Assembly: GCA_947085045.1 (NCBI GenBank)
Contig: CAMTUU010000001.1
Coordinates: 62,001-126,000 of the forward strand
Source of the DNA: Pseudolysinimonas_A sp947085045
Lineage (GTDB): Bacteria; Actinomycetota; Actinomycetes; Actinomycetales; Microbacteriaceae
Length of the DNA: 64,000 bases
Direction of reading: 5' to 3'
The translations under genes were made by a program, and so were the position numbers. The notes under the pieces were generated by a model. It was not told where the DNA came from. It saw only the letters and a program-made list of their open reading frames with translations, and did no database searches. This document shows, in pieces, positions 15,764 to 24,825 of the stretch (positions are counted from its first letter, which is position 1; each line of letters opens with the position of its first letter).

Positions 15764-17072
15764 GCGCCGGTTGAGCGTGCGGATGCGCACGAGTCTCGCC
15801 GCGACCCTCGTCATCGGCGTCGCGCTCTCGCTCGGCTCGGTGCTGCTCGTGCGACTGGTCGAGGACGCCCTGGTCGCGAACGTCGCCGAGGCCGCCGCCC
15901 GGGATGCCGAGGCGACGACCTCACTGCTGGAGGCCACCGGCGCCACGCGGCTGCCCGAGATCGCGCAGGCGCGGCAGCAGCTCTACGACACCGACGACGT
16001 GCTCGTCGCGACGTCGGAGGATGCGGGCCGGCTCACCCTCCCGCAGGTGACGCGGGCCACCCGGGCCCTGATCGACGGGGAGGAGTACGTGCTCGTCTCG
16101 CGGGCGACCACGATCGCCGCCTCCGAGTACGATCTTCGCGTCGCCCTGCCGCTCGACGACGCGCTGCGGGCCTCGGCGACGGTGTCGGGCATCCTGCTCG
16201 CCGCCGTTCCGGTGCTCCTGCTGGTGATCGCGGTGTTCGTCTGGCTCGTCGTCGGGCGCGCGTTGCGTCCGGTCGAGACGATCCGGCGCGAGGTGGATGC
16301 GATCGGACCGGCCGAACTCGACCGTCGGGTGGCCGAGCTCGGCGTCGACGACGAGGTAGGCCGGCTCGCCCTAACGATGAACCGCATGCTCGCGCGTCTC
16401 GACGGTGCGGCGCGCGCCCAGCGTCGGTTCGTCTCCGACGCGTCGCACGAGCTGCGCTCCCCGCTCGCCTCGATCCGCCAGCACGCCGAGCTCGCCCGAG
16501 CGCATCCGAACCGCCTCGGTGACGGCGAGCTCGCCGACGTCGTGCTGACCGAGGGCGCGCGCCTCCAGGAGCTCGTCGAGCAGCTGCTGCTGCTCACCCG
16601 CCTCGACGAGGGCGCCGTCGCGCTCGTTCGACGTGCCGTCGACCTCGACGACCTCCTGCTCGACGACGCACGGCGCCTGCGCGACCGAGGCGCCGTGGTC
16701 GTCGACACCTCGGGCGTCGGCGCCGCACGCACCCTCGGTGACGATCGGATGCTCGCACGGCTCACCCGCAACCTCAGCGACAACGCCGCACGGCACGCCC
16801 GCAGCCGCGTCGTGCTGGCCGCGCGGGAGACCGCCGACCGTGTACGGCTCAGCGTCGACGACGACGGTGGGGGGATCCCGGGCGAGGAGCGCGACCGCGT
16901 GTTCGAGCGCTTCGTGCGCCTCGACGACGGACGGGCGCGGGATGAGGGCGGCAGCGGCCTGGGGCTCGCGATCGTCGCCGAGATCGCCCGTGCGCACGGC
17001 GGGACGGTGCACGTGGAGACCTCGCCCCTCGGCGGTGCCCGCTTCGTCGTCGATCTGCCCGCCGGGACCTGA
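15747..17072 (+). CDS. Sensor histidine kinase (HAMP-HisKA-HATPase)
   Basis: Membrane sensor kinase of 441 aa. A first membrane segment lies near residues 15-36, a short extracytoplasmic domain at about 40-142, and a second segment at about 146-170, followed by HAMP. The H-box is FVSDASHELRSPLASIRQHA with His234. The N box LTRNLSDNAARHA, the G1 box DDDGGGIPGEER and the G2 box GGSGLGLAIVAEI are all present. Start at the ATG 15747 within the response-regulator gene; GTG at 15756 is the alternative. It partners the preceding regulator; the signal is unknown. Confidence 0.9.
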   Translation: MPGVAERRLSVRMRTSLAATLVIGVALSLGSVLLVRLVEDALVANVAEAAARDAEATTSLLEATGATRLPEIAQARQQLYDTDDVLVATSEDAGRLTLPQVTRATRALIDGEEYVLVSRATTIAASEYDLRVALPLDDALRASATVSGILLAAVPVLLLVIAVFVWLVVGRALRPVETIRREVDAIGPAELDRRVAELGVDDEVGRLALTMNRMLARLDGAARAQRRFVSDASHELRSPLASIRQHAELARAHPNRLGDGELADVVLTEGARLQELVEQLLLLTRLDEGAVALVRRAVDLDDLLLDDARRLRDRGAVVVDTSGVGAARTLGDDRMLARLTRNLSDNAARHARSRVVLAARETADRVRLSVDDDGGGIPGEERDRVFERFVRLDDGRARDEGGSGLGLAIVAEIARAHGGTVHVETSPLGGARFVVDLPAGT

Positions 17073-17079
17073 ACGCGCC

Positions 17080-17105
17080 TTCAGCGCGCTTCAGGTTCGG
17101 TTCAG
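17080..17105. promoter_or_regulatory. Triple TTCAG repeat before the PepSY-like gene
   Basis: TTCAG occurs at 17080, 17090 and 17101 (spacings 10 and 11 bp), 24 bp upstream of the start at 17129. It matches the pair before the response regulator and is the probable target site of that regulator. Confidence 0.55.
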
Positions 17106-17128
17106 CACCCCCTCGCGAGAGTGAAGCC

Positions 17129-17626
17129 ATGAACGACACCACGCCCCTCGAATCCACCCCGGCGCCGGAGCAGAGCCCCGTGCGCCGCAACCGCCTTCGT
17201 CCGATCCTGATCGGCGTCGGCTCCGGCGTCGCCGTGCTCGCGCTCGGGATCGGCGGCTTCGCGATCGCCGACGAGTTCCGCGGTTCCTCCGACGACCGCC
17301 TCGTCATCAACTCCTCCGACGTGCCGGTCACGCCCGCGAATCCCGACGTCACGACGCCGGCGGGCGCAGCGACGCCCGCCGCGACCGGCGCCGGGCACGA
17401 TGACCGCACCTACAGCAGCGACGAGTACGCCGAGGTGAGTGCGGCCGCGATCGCCGCCGTCGGCGGCGGCACCGTGACGGATGTGAAGCGCGACGACGAG
17501 CACAACGTCGCGTGGGAGGTCGACGTCGCCATGTCGAACGGCGACGAGGCGGAGGTCGAGCTCGCCGCCGACCTCTCGGTCGTGCGCATCCAGCTCGACC
17601 GCAACGACGACAACGGCGACGACTGA
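17129..17626 (+). CDS. Membrane-anchored PepSY-like protein
   Basis: 165 aa. A Pro-rich cytoplasmic N-terminus leads to one transmembrane helix (ILIGVGSGVAVLALGIGGFA, about residues 26-46), a Thr/Pro/Ala-rich linker, and a C-terminal PepSY-like unit (EVSAAAIAAVGGGTVTDVKR, then AWEVDVAMSNGDEAEVELAA). PepSY proteins often follow two-component systems as targets or modulators; the shared TTCAG boxes support that here. A strong hairpin terminator follows. Confidence 0.75.
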   Translation: MNDTTPLESTPAPEQSPVRRNRLRPILIGVGSGVAVLALGIGGFAIADEFRGSSDDRLVINSSDVPVTPANPDVTTPAGAATPAATGAGHDDRTYSSDEYAEVSAAAIAAVGGGTVTDVKRDDEHNVAWEVDVAMSNGDEAEVELAADLSVVRIQLDRNDDNGDD

Positions 17627-17639
17627 TCCGTCGAACCGC

Positions 17640-17673
17640 GCTGAGAGGCCACCCTTCGGGGTGGCCTCTCAGC
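17640..17673 (+). terminator. Intrinsic terminator hairpin after the PepSY-like gene
   Basis: GCTGAGAGGCCACCC and GGGTGGCCTCTCAGC form a perfect 15-bp stem closed by a TTCG tetraloop, 14 bp after the PepSY-like stop. There is no T-run, which is usual for high-GC actinobacterial terminators. It insulates the two-component operon from the iron operon. Confidence 0.85.
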
Positions 17674-17706
17674 GTGCGGGCTGGACAACGGGGCCCCCCT
17701 GCAACA

Positions 17707-17725
17707 TAAGCTTAGGCTCACCTAA
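17707..17725. promoter_or_regulatory. DtxR/IdeR iron box
   Basis: TAAGCTTAGGCTCACCTAA matches the 19-bp DtxR/IdeR consensus TWAGGTWAGSCTWACCTWA at 17 of 19 positions. It lies 36 bp upstream of the siderophore-binding lipoprotein start, where Fe-bound DtxR would block transcription. Confidence 0.85.
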
Positions 17726-17760
17726 TCCTTTGCACCGCATCACTTCCCGGAAGGAAACCC

Positions 17761-18795
17761 TTGCGACCCTCGCGCCTGCTCAGCCTCGCCGTCCTCACCG
17801 CGACCGCGCTCGTTCTCACCGCCTGCGCGGCGACCACCCCGTCGAGCACGGGCGACGTCGATGTGCCCGCCGCCGAGGAGGGCGCCTTCCCGGTCACGAT
17901 CACGCACGCCTTCGGCGAGACGACGATCACCGAGCAACCCCTCCGGGTGGCGTCCGTCGCCTGGGCGAACCACGAGGTGCCCCTCGCGCTCGGCATCGTG
18001 CCGGTCATCCAGGAGAAGGTCACCTGGGGTGACGACGACGGCGACGGCATCCTGCCCTGGGTCGAGGACGAGCTCACCGAGCTCGGCGCCGAGCCGCCGG
18101 CGCTGTACGACCCGACCGACGGCATCGACTTCGAAGCGATCAGCGACGCCGCTCCCGACGTCATCCTCGCCTCGTACTCCGGCCTGAGCCAGGAGGACTA
18201 TGACACCCTCTCGAAGATCGCCCCGACGATCGCCTACCCCGATGTCGCCTGGGCGACCTCGCTCGACGACATGATCACGATGAACTCGGCCGCGCTCGGC
18301 TTCCCGCAGGCCGGCGCCGCGCTCCTCGACGACCTGAACTCCCGGATCGGGGAGTCACTGACCGCCAACTCCGCCCTCGAAGGCAAGAAGGTGCTCTTCT
18401 CGTACATCGACCCGGCCGACTTCAGCAAGATCGGCTTCTACACGACCAACGACACCCGCCCCGGATTCCTCGCGAGCCTCGGACTGCCGCTGCCGACCGT
18501 CGTCGAAGAGGAGTCGGCGAAGAGCGACCAGTTCTACGTCGAGGTCAGCGCCGAAGAGGCGGACCGCTTCGCCGATGTCGACGTGTTCGTGACCTATGGC
18601 GACGACGCGGAGACCTTCATCGCCGCACTGCAGGCCGACCCGCTGCTCTCGCAGATCCCGGCCATCGCCGAGGGCCGCGTCGTGGTGCTTCCGAACGCGA
18701 CGCCGCTCGCCGCCTCGGCGAACCCCTCGCCGCTCTCGATCGACTGGGGCATCGACGACTACTTCGCGCTGCTCGCGGCGCCGCTGGCCGGGTGA
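17761..18795 (+). CDS. Iron-siderophore ABC transporter, substrate-binding lipoprotein
   Basis: Class III (FecB/FepB-like) binding protein of 344 aa. The start is TTG at 17761 with GGAAGG upstream. A lipoprotein signal peptide ends at the lipobox LTAC (Cys22). Typical segments are ITHAFGETTITEQPLRVASV, EAISDAAPDVILASYSGLSQ and the C-terminal SIDWGIDDYFALLA. It delivers a ferric siderophore to the two permeases encoded next. It is the first gene of a five-gene operon behind the DtxR box. Confidence 0.92.
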   Translation: MRPSRLLSLAVLTATALVLTACAATTPSSTGDVDVPAAEEGAFPVTITHAFGETTITEQPLRVASVAWANHEVPLALGIVPVIQEKVTWGDDDGDGILPWVEDELTELGAEPPALYDPTDGIDFEAISDAAPDVILASYSGLSQEDYDTLSKIAPTIAYPDVAWATSLDDMITMNSAALGFPQAGAALLDDLNSRIGESLTANSALEGKKVLFSYIDPADFSKIGFYTTNDTRPGFLASLGLPLPTVVEEESAKSDQFYVEVSAEEADRFADVDVFVTYGDDAETFIAALQADPLLSQIPAIAEGRVVVLPNATPLAASANPSPLSIDWGIDDYFALLAAPLAG

Positions 18796-19841
18796 CCTCG
18801 CCGGTCACGACCGCGACGTCGCCGGATGCCGGAGAGATCCTCCGGCATCCGGCGCTCGTCCGCCTGGCCTGGCTGCTCGCCGGATCGGGTGTTCTGTTGC
18901 TGCTGGTCGTCGCCTCGGTGGCGTTCGGCAACCGGATCGTCTCGTTCGACGACGTGATCGCCGGGCTCGCCGGCGGCACCGACGGGGTCGATCAGGCCGC
19001 GGTGGTGGCCCGACTGCCGCGCACCGTGCTGGCGATCCTCGTCGGCGCGGCACTCGCATTGGCCGGCGCCACCTTCCAGGCCGTCACCCGCAACCCGCTG
19101 GCCGACCCCGGCATCCTCGGGGTCTCGAGCGGAGCCTCGCTCGCGGTCGTCAGCGGCATGGCCTTCGCCGGCATCACGAACCCGTACGGCACCATCGCCC
19201 TGGCGACCTTCGGCGCCGCCGCCGCCTCGGTGTTCGTCTACGCGGTCGGCTCGCTCGGCCGCGGCGGCGCGACCCCGCTCAAGCTCGCCCTCGCGGGCGC
19301 GGCCACCGCGGCGGCCCTGACGTCGCTGATGAGCGCGATCCTGCTCCCCCGGGTCGACCTGCTCGCGACGTTCCGGTTCTGGCAGATCGGCGGCGTCGGC
19401 GGCGCCGTCTGGGAGCGCATCGCCCTGGTCGCACCCTTCCTCGCCGTCGGCGCGCTCATCGTGCTGCTCTGCGCGCGCGGGATGAACTCGCTCGCGCTCG
19501 GCGACGATCTCGCCGCCGGACTCGGCGAGAGCGTGGGCCGCACCCGGCTCATCTCCGCGGTCGGTGCCGTCGTGCTGTGCGGCGCGGCCACCGCGATCGC
19601 CGGCCCGATCGGCTTCGTCGGCCTCGTCATCCCGCACCTGTGCCGTCTGCTCGTCGGCACCGACCACCGCTGGCTGCTGCCGTTCTCGGCGCTCGCCGGC
19701 GCGTCGCTGCTGGTCTTCGCCGACACGATCGGGCGCGTCGTCGCGCGGCCGGCGGAGCTCGAGGTCGGCATCGTGACCGCGCTCGTCGGCGCCCCGTTCT
19801 TCATCGCGATCGTGCGCCGGCAAAAGGTGCGCGAACTGTGA
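18792..19841 (+). CDS. FecCD-family siderophore permease, subunit 1
   Basis: Multi-spanning BtuC/FecCD permease of 349 aa, with about nine or ten helices expected. Signature stretches are RLPRTVLAILVGAALALAGA, NPLADPGILGVSSGASLAVV and the coupling-helix region IAGPIGFVGLVIPHLCRLLV with the conserved GP..F.GL..PH pattern. The GTG start overlaps the binding-protein stop by 4 nt. It pairs with the second permease in the membrane channel. Confidence 0.93.
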   Translation: MTSPVTTATSPDAGEILRHPALVRLAWLLAGSGVLLLLVVASVAFGNRIVSFDDVIAGLAGGTDGVDQAAVVARLPRTVLAILVGAALALAGATFQAVTRNPLADPGILGVSSGASLAVVSGMAFAGITNPYGTIALATFGAAAASVFVYAVGSLGRGGATPLKLALAGAATAAALTSLMSAILLPRVDLLATFRFWQIGGVGGAVWERIALVAPFLAVGALIVLLCARGMNSLALGDDLAAGLGESVGRTRLISAVGAVVLCGAATAIAGPIGFVGLVIPHLCRLLVGTDHRWLLPFSALAGASLLVFADTIGRVVARPAELEVGIVTALVGAPFFIAIVRRQKVREL

Positions 19842-20866
19842 CCGCCCTCAGCGCGGTCCGCGTCGGGCGTCGCACCCGCATCCGCCGACGCCTCCTCATC
19901 ACCGTCGGCATCGGCGTCGCGACGGTCGTCGTGTTCGCCGTGACCCTGATGGTCGGCAACCGCTTCTACGGTCCCGACGAGGTGATCCGGGTCATCCTCG
20001 GTCAGACCGTTCCCGGGGCGTCGTTCACGGTCGGCGAGCTGCGTCTGCCCCGCGCCGTCACCGGGGCGCTCGTGGGCTTCGCCTTCGGGCTGGCCGGGGC
20101 GGCGTTCCAGACGATGCTGCGCAATCCGCTCGCGAGCCCCGACATCCTCGGCATCACCTGGGGCGCGAGCGCGGCCGCCGTGTTCGGCATCGTCATCCTG
20201 GGCCTGAACGACACCACGGTCTCGTTCCTCGCCCTCCTCGGCGCGATCGGCACCGCGATCGCGATCTACCTGTTCGCGAATCGCCGTGGCTTCGCGGGGG
20301 CACGTTTGATCCTCATCGGCATCGGCGTCGCCGCCCTCATGCAGAGCGCGGTGTCGTACGTGCTGTCCCGGGCGTCGAACTGGGAACTCTCGACGGCGAT
20401 GCAGTGGCTCGCCGGGAGTCTCAACGGAGCAAGCTGGGATGCCGTACGGCCTCTGACGATCGCGAGCGTCGTGCTCATCCCGCTCGTGCTGGTCAACGCC
20501 CGCGGACTCGCCGCCCTCCGCCTCGGCGACGACACCGCCTCCGCCCTCGGCGTGCGGGTGACGGTCACGCGCGTGCTGCTCATCGTCGCCGCGGTCGCCC
20601 TGCTCGCCTTCGCGACCGCCGCGAGCGGACCGATCGCGTTCGTCGCCTTCATGGCCGGACCGGTCGCCGCCCGGCTCGTCGGCACCGGTGGATCGTTGCT
20701 CGTGCCCGCCGGCCTCGTCGGGGCGCTGCTCGTGCTCGCCGCGGACCTGATCGGACAGTTCGCGTTCGGCGCCCGCTACCCGGTCGGCATCGTCACCGGG
20801 GCGCTCGGGGCCCCGTTCCTCATCTACCTGCTCGCCAGGACCGCCCGATCCGGAGGGTCGATATGA
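19838..20866 (+). CDS. FecCD-family siderophore permease, subunit 2
   Basis: Second FecCD permease of 342 aa, forming a heterodimer with the upstream subunit. Matching landmarks are LRLPRAVTGALVGFAFGLAG, NPLASPDILGITWGASAAAV and SGPIAFVAFMAGPVAARLVG, where the usual PH after the GP motif is replaced by GP. The GTG start at 19838 overlaps the first permease by 4 nt; longer in-frame readings upstream are shadows of subunit 1. Confidence 0.92.
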   Translation: MTALSAVRVGRRTRIRRRLLITVGIGVATVVVFAVTLMVGNRFYGPDEVIRVILGQTVPGASFTVGELRLPRAVTGALVGFAFGLAGAAFQTMLRNPLASPDILGITWGASAAAVFGIVILGLNDTTVSFLALLGAIGTAIAIYLFANRRGFAGARLILIGIGVAALMQSAVSYVLSRASNWELSTAMQWLAGSLNGASWDAVRPLTIASVVLIPLVLVNARGLAALRLGDDTASALGVRVTVTRVLLIVAAVALLAFATAASGPIAFVAFMAGPVAARLVGTGGSLLVPAGLVGALLVLAADLIGQFAFGARYPVGIVTGALGAPFLIYLLARTARSGGSI

Positions 20867-21663
20867 CCACCACGCACCAGTTGTCGGCGGATGCCGTCAC
20901 GCTCGCCTACGGCGACCGCACGGTCGTCGAGCAGCTCTCGCTCGACCTCGCGCCCGGTCGCATCACGGCGATCGTCGGCGCCAACGGCTGCGGCAAGTCG
21001 ACCCTGCTGCGCGCGCTCGCCCGGCTGCTGAAGCCCCGCTCCGGCGCCGTGCTGCTCGACGGCACCGCGATCGCCGCGCGGAACACCAAGGAGATCGCCC
21101 GCACCCTCGGGCTGCTGCCGCAGAGTCCCGTGGCGCCGGAGGGGATCGCCGTCACCGATCTCGTCGGGCGGGGTCGGCATCCTCACCAGAAGCTGCTCGC
21201 CCGCTGGACGGCGCACGACTACCAGGCGGTCGCGGATGCCCTCGACGCGACGGGCATCACCGACCTCGCCGACCGCTCGGTCGACGAACTGTCCGGCGGG
21301 CAGCGTCAGCGCGTCTGGATCGCGATGGCGCTCGCGCAGGAGACCGACATCCTGCTGCTCGACGAGCCGACCACATTCCTCGACGTCGCCCACCAGGTGG
21401 AGGTGCTCGATCTGCTCACCGACCTCAACCGCTCGCGCGGCACCACCATCGTCATGGTGCTGCACGACCTCAACCTCGCCGCCCGTTACGCCGACGAACT
21501 CGTCGCCGTGCTCGACGGCCGCGTACACGCGCTCGGCGCTCCCGCCGACGTCGTCACCGCGGACCTCGTGCGCGAGGTGTTCGGTCTCGAATCCTCGGTC
21601 ATCCCCGACCCCCTCACGGGCAAGCCGCTCGTGCTCCCCTCCGGAAGGCATCATGTCCGCTGA
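20863..21663 (+). CDS. Siderophore ABC transporter ATP-binding protein (FecE/FepC-like)
   Basis: ATPase subunit of 266 aa. Walker A is GANGCGKSTL, the signature is LSGGQRQRVWIAMALAQ, Walker B is ILLLDEPTTFLD and the switch His is in VMVLHDLNLAARYAD. The spacing GRGRHPHQKLLARWTAHD is typical of iron-siderophore ATPases. ATG overlaps the previous stop (ATGA). It powers the two FecCD permeases. Confidence 0.95.
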   Translation: MTTTHQLSADAVTLAYGDRTVVEQLSLDLAPGRITAIVGANGCGKSTLLRALARLLKPRSGAVLLDGTAIAARNTKEIARTLGLLPQSPVAPEGIAVTDLVGRGRHPHQKLLARWTAHDYQAVADALDATGITDLADRSVDELSGGQRQRVWIAMALAQETDILLLDEPTTFLDVAHQVEVLDLLTDLNRSRGTTIVMVLHDLNLAARYADELVAVLDGRVHALGAPADVVTADLVREVFGLESSVIPDPLTGKPLVLPSGRHHVR

Positions 21664-22585
21664 AGCAGCCACCCTTTCCCCGTTCGTCATCGCCCGTGCC
21701 CGGGTGCTCACCGTGGAGCGGGTGTCGCCGACCTTCGCGCGCATCACCTTCGGCGGCGACGCCCTCGACGACTTCGGAACCCCCGGCGCAGTGCTCGACC
21801 AGCGGATCAAGCTGATCTTCCCCGCACCCGGGCGCCCGTTGCCCGTGATCCCCGAGGGCGACTGGTACCAGGCGTGGCTCGCCGTGCCCGACGACGAACG
21901 CGGCTCGATGCGCACCTACTCGATCCGCGACCTCGACGTCTCGCCGAAGGGGACGGCCGTCGTCATCGACTTCGTGCTGCACCTCGAGCCCGGGCTCACC
22001 GGTCCCGCGGCGACCTGGGCCTCGACGGCCGCCGTCGGCGACGAGTTGCTCGTCATCGGCCCGCGGCGCGGCCGCGAGGGTGGTGGCGGCATCGAATACT
22101 CGCCGGGCGATGCGCGCGAGATCCTGCTCGCCGGCGACGAGACGGCGGCCCCCGCGATCGCCCGCATCCTCGAGGATGCCGCCCCCTCCATGCGCGGAAC
22201 GGTGTTCATCGAGGTGCCGCAGGCCGATGACATCCTGCCGATCGCCGCCCCTGCCGGTGTCTCGGTGAACTGGCTGCCGCGATCCGGGGCGTTGCACGGC
22301 GAGGTGCTGATCCCGACCGTGCTCGCACACCTCGGCGACGTCGTCGAGACGATCGTGATCCAGGATGCCGACACCGAGAACCCGCTCTGGGAGACGCCCC
22401 AGTACTCCGAGCTGGGCGAGCGGGTCGACGCCGAGGTGAATCACGCCGACCGGTACTTCTGGATCGCCGGCGAGTCGGGCGTCGTCACGACGCTGCGGCG
22501 GCACCTCGTGAAAGACCTCGGGATCGATCGCGCGCAGGTCGCGTTCATGGGGTACTGGCGCAAGGGTGTCGCCATGCGGGGTTAA
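21653..22585 (+). CDS. Siderophore-interacting protein (FAD-dependent ferric-siderophore reductase)
   Basis: SIP-family flavoprotein of 310 aa predicted to release iron from imported ferric siderophore by reduction. The FAD-binding segment RTYSIRDLDV (RxYSxR-type), VDFVLHLEPGLTGPAATWA and the NAD(P)-side motif LLAGDETAAPAIARIL are clear, as is the C-terminal YFWIAGESGVVTTLRRHLV. ATG at 21653 overlaps the ATPase gene by 11 nt. It completes the operon: capture, import, energise, reduce. Confidence 0.92.
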   Translation: MSAEAATLSPFVIARARVLTVERVSPTFARITFGGDALDDFGTPGAVLDQRIKLIFPAPGRPLPVIPEGDWYQAWLAVPDDERGSMRTYSIRDLDVSPKGTAVVIDFVLHLEPGLTGPAATWASTAAVGDELLVIGPRRGREGGGGIEYSPGDAREILLAGDETAAPAIARILEDAAPSMRGTVFIEVPQADDILPIAAPAGVSVNWLPRSGALHGEVLIPTVLAHLGDVVETIVIQDADTENPLWETPQYSELGERVDAEVNHADRYFWIAGESGVVTTLRRHLVKDLGIDRAQVAFMGYWRKGVAMRG

Positions 22586-22652
22586 TCGTCGGGGTGACCC
22601 CGGCCCGAGATCGCGCACGTCTGGTGCAGACGGCCCTGCCCGTAGCCGATCG

Positions 22653-23672
22653 TCAGCGCCGAGGCTTCGCGGTCGACGCCCGCACCATGAGTCTCGGCTC
22701 GATCATGTCGTGATTGACGCGTTCCTGCCCCTCGATCGCCGCGACGATCTGCTGAAGGGCGAGTTCGCCGAGTGCGGTGAAATCCTGCCGGACCGTGGTC
22801 AGCGGAGGGAGGAAATGGCGCGCTTCGGGGAGGTCGTCGAAACCGACGACGCTCATGTCCTCGGGGATCCGAAGTCCCTGTGAGACGAGCCCGTGCATCA
22901 CGCCGAGCGCCATCTGATCGTTGGCGACGAACAGCGCCGTCGCCGAACTCGGATCGAAGGCCCGGCCGAACTCGTAGCCGAAATCGGATGTCCAGTCTCC
23001 CGCGACCGACGGCGGGATCGGCAGACCCGCCTGGGCGAGGGCCTCACGCCACCCTCCGTCTCGTTCGCGCGCGTCGTACCAATCCAAGGGACCGGCCAGA
23101 TGCGCGATCGAACGGTGGCCGAGTTCGATCAGATGCGAGACGGCGATCGTGGCTCCCCCGCGCTGGTCGACCGCGACGGTGTGCCAGATCGGGTCCTGTT
23201 CCGCCTTGATGACGATCGTCGGCAGCCCGATCGACTGCTGTCGCAAGATGTCGAGCGAGGATGCCCGCGGGGCGATGACGCACAGACCGTCCACGCCCTG
23301 CCGCACCAGTTCCGCGACGCCGGCGTCGATCCGCGCGTCGGCGTTATCCGAAACCGGGAACGAACTCACCGAATATCCGACGTCGCGGGCGGCGTTCTCC
23401 AACGCCCGCAGCGTGCTGTTCGGCCCGAACTGAACCCGCCCATCCACGATCACGCCGATGCGCATCGCCCGCCTGGTGGCCAACGCGCGCGCGATCGAAC
23501 TCGGCGCGTAGCCCATCGCCTCGATCGACGCCATGACCCGCGCGCGGGTGGACTCCCGGATGTTGGGATGCCCGTTGACGACTCTCGACACGGTCATGTG
23601 CGAGACGCCCGCATGCTTGGCGACGTCGTAAACGCTGGGACGCTGCCAGCCGTTCACGTTGCGCTCGGACAC
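22653..23672 (-). CDS. LacI-family transcriptional regulator
   Basis: 339 aa. The HTH and hinge read SVYDVAKHAGVSHMTVSRVV and NGHPNIRESTRARVMASIEA. A periplasmic-binding-like sugar-sensing domain follows, with ALFVANDQMALGVMHGL and MSVVGFDDLPEARHFLPPL. It lies 103 bp downstream of the sugar permease genes on the same strand. The likely operator is the composite inverted repeat at 28696-28727 before the binding-protein gene. The effector is presumably the transported sugar. Confidence 0.9.
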   Translation of the reverse strand: MSERNVNGWQRPSVYDVAKHAGVSHMTVSRVVNGHPNIRESTRARVMASIEAMGYAPSSIARALATRRAMRIGVIVDGRVQFGPNSTLRALENAARDVGYSVSSFPVSDNADARIDAGVAELVRQGVDGLCVIAPRASSLDILRQQSIGLPTIVIKAEQDPIWHTVAVDQRGGATIAVSHLIELGHRSIAHLAGPLDWYDARERDGGWREALAQAGLPIPPSVAGDWTSDFGYEFGRAFDPSSATALFVANDQMALGVMHGLVSQGLRIPEDMSVVGFDDLPEARHFLPPLTTVRQDFTALGELALQQIVAAIEGQERVNHDMIEPRLMVRASTAKPRR

Positions 23673-23775
23673 GAGCAGATCACCCCATCTGACCGCTCGG
23701 GTCGTCTCTGGCTACCCCACACTTGCGACACTACTTCGTCGGCTGGCTACGCGAGGGAGGCGGTCGGCCCGCTTG

Positions 23776-24825
23776 TCATGATCGCTTCCTGCTCGTCAAC
23801 ACCTTCTGCAGCAGCACGAACATCAGCAGCACGGCTCCGGTGATGATCGTCAGATACTCGGGGTTGATCGAGCCGTCTTTGGTGATGATCAAGCGCAGGG
23901 CCGCCAAGACGAACACCCCGACGACGGATCCGAGCACGTAGCCCACGCCGCCGGTGAGCAGGCTGCCCCCGATCACGACGGCGGCGATCGCATCCAGTTC
24001 CCACCCGATGCCGGTGATGTTCTGCGCTTTCCCACCGACTTCCGCGGTGTAGATCACCCCGGCAAGGCCGGCCAGCGCGCCCGAAATGACGTACAGCGTC
24101 ACGCGGGTGCGCGCCACCGGCAACCCCATCAGCTGCGCCGAGGGCTCGGACCCTCCGATCGCGTAGACCGATCTGCCCGTCCTCGTCCGATGGAGGAAGA
24201 AGACGGCACCGATCACGACGAGCACGGCGATGAGCAGGCCCGGCGTGATGGTGAAGTCGTTGACCTTCGGCCCGTCGACGAGCTTCCAGTCGGTGGCCAG
24301 CAGCAGGATCGGGGAATCCTCCGGCGCCACGACCGGCGTCGTCGACAGAATGGATGCCAGCCCGCGCGCCAGGAACATCATCGCCAGCGTGGCGATGAAC
24401 GGCTGCACTCCGAAGTACTGCACCATGACGCCGGAGACCACGCCGAAGGCGGCCCCGACGGCGATCATCAGCACGATCGCCAACCAGCCGTCGAGACCGG
24501 AACCCATCGCGATGACTCCGGTGACCGAACTCACGGCGACGACAGCACCGACGGACAGATCGATGCCTCCCGAGAGGATCACCACCGTCATTCCGACGGC
24601 GAGGATGATCGTCGGCGCGAAGCTCACCAGCAGACTCGAGATCGTGCCCGCATGGAAGACGCGCCCGTACGCGAGTTCGGCGTACACGAGCATGGTGATC
24701 AGGAGCACCAGAGCGGCGGCCGTGGGGAGGAACGTCTGGCTTCGCTCCCAGAGCGGCGAACGCGTCCGCGTTGCGGAGGAGACCTCCTCCGCAAGCGCGG
24801 TGGGCGGAGTACGTGAGTCGCTCAT
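23776..24825 (-). CDS. Sugar ABC transporter permease (YjfF/RbsC-like)
   Basis: RbsC-family permease of 349 aa with about nine membrane segments. The hallmark GMTVVILSGGIDLSVGAVVA is followed by VQPFIATLAMMFLARGLASI and the ATPase-contact region IGGSEPSAQLMGLPVARTRV. It closely resembles E. coli YjfF, second permease of the galactofuranose importer. It overlaps the other permease gene by 4 nt. Substrate unproven; no sugar-catabolic enzyme is adjacent. Confidence 0.88.
   Translation of the reverse strand: MSDSRTPPTALAEEVSSATRTRSPLWERSQTFLPTAAALVLLITMLVYAELAYGRVFHAGTISSLLVSFAPTIILAVGMTVVILSGGIDLSVGAVVAVSSVTGVIAMGSGLDGWLAIVLMIAVGAAFGVVSGVMVQYFGVQPFIATLAMMFLARGLASILSTTPVVAPEDSPILLLATDWKLVDGPKVNDFTITPGLLIAVLVVIGAVFFLHRTRTGRSVYAIGGSEPSAQLMGLPVARTRVTLYVISGALAGLAGVIYTAEVGGKAQNITGIGWELDAIAAVVIGGSLLTGGVGYVLGSVVGVFVLAALRLIITKDGSINPEYLTIITGAVLLMFVLLQKVLTSRKRS

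Noticed and set aside
22586..22652. Terminator between the SIP and LacI genes
   Set aside because: Only a weak 5-bp hairpin (CGTCT/AGACG) is visible in this convergent gap, too little to call.
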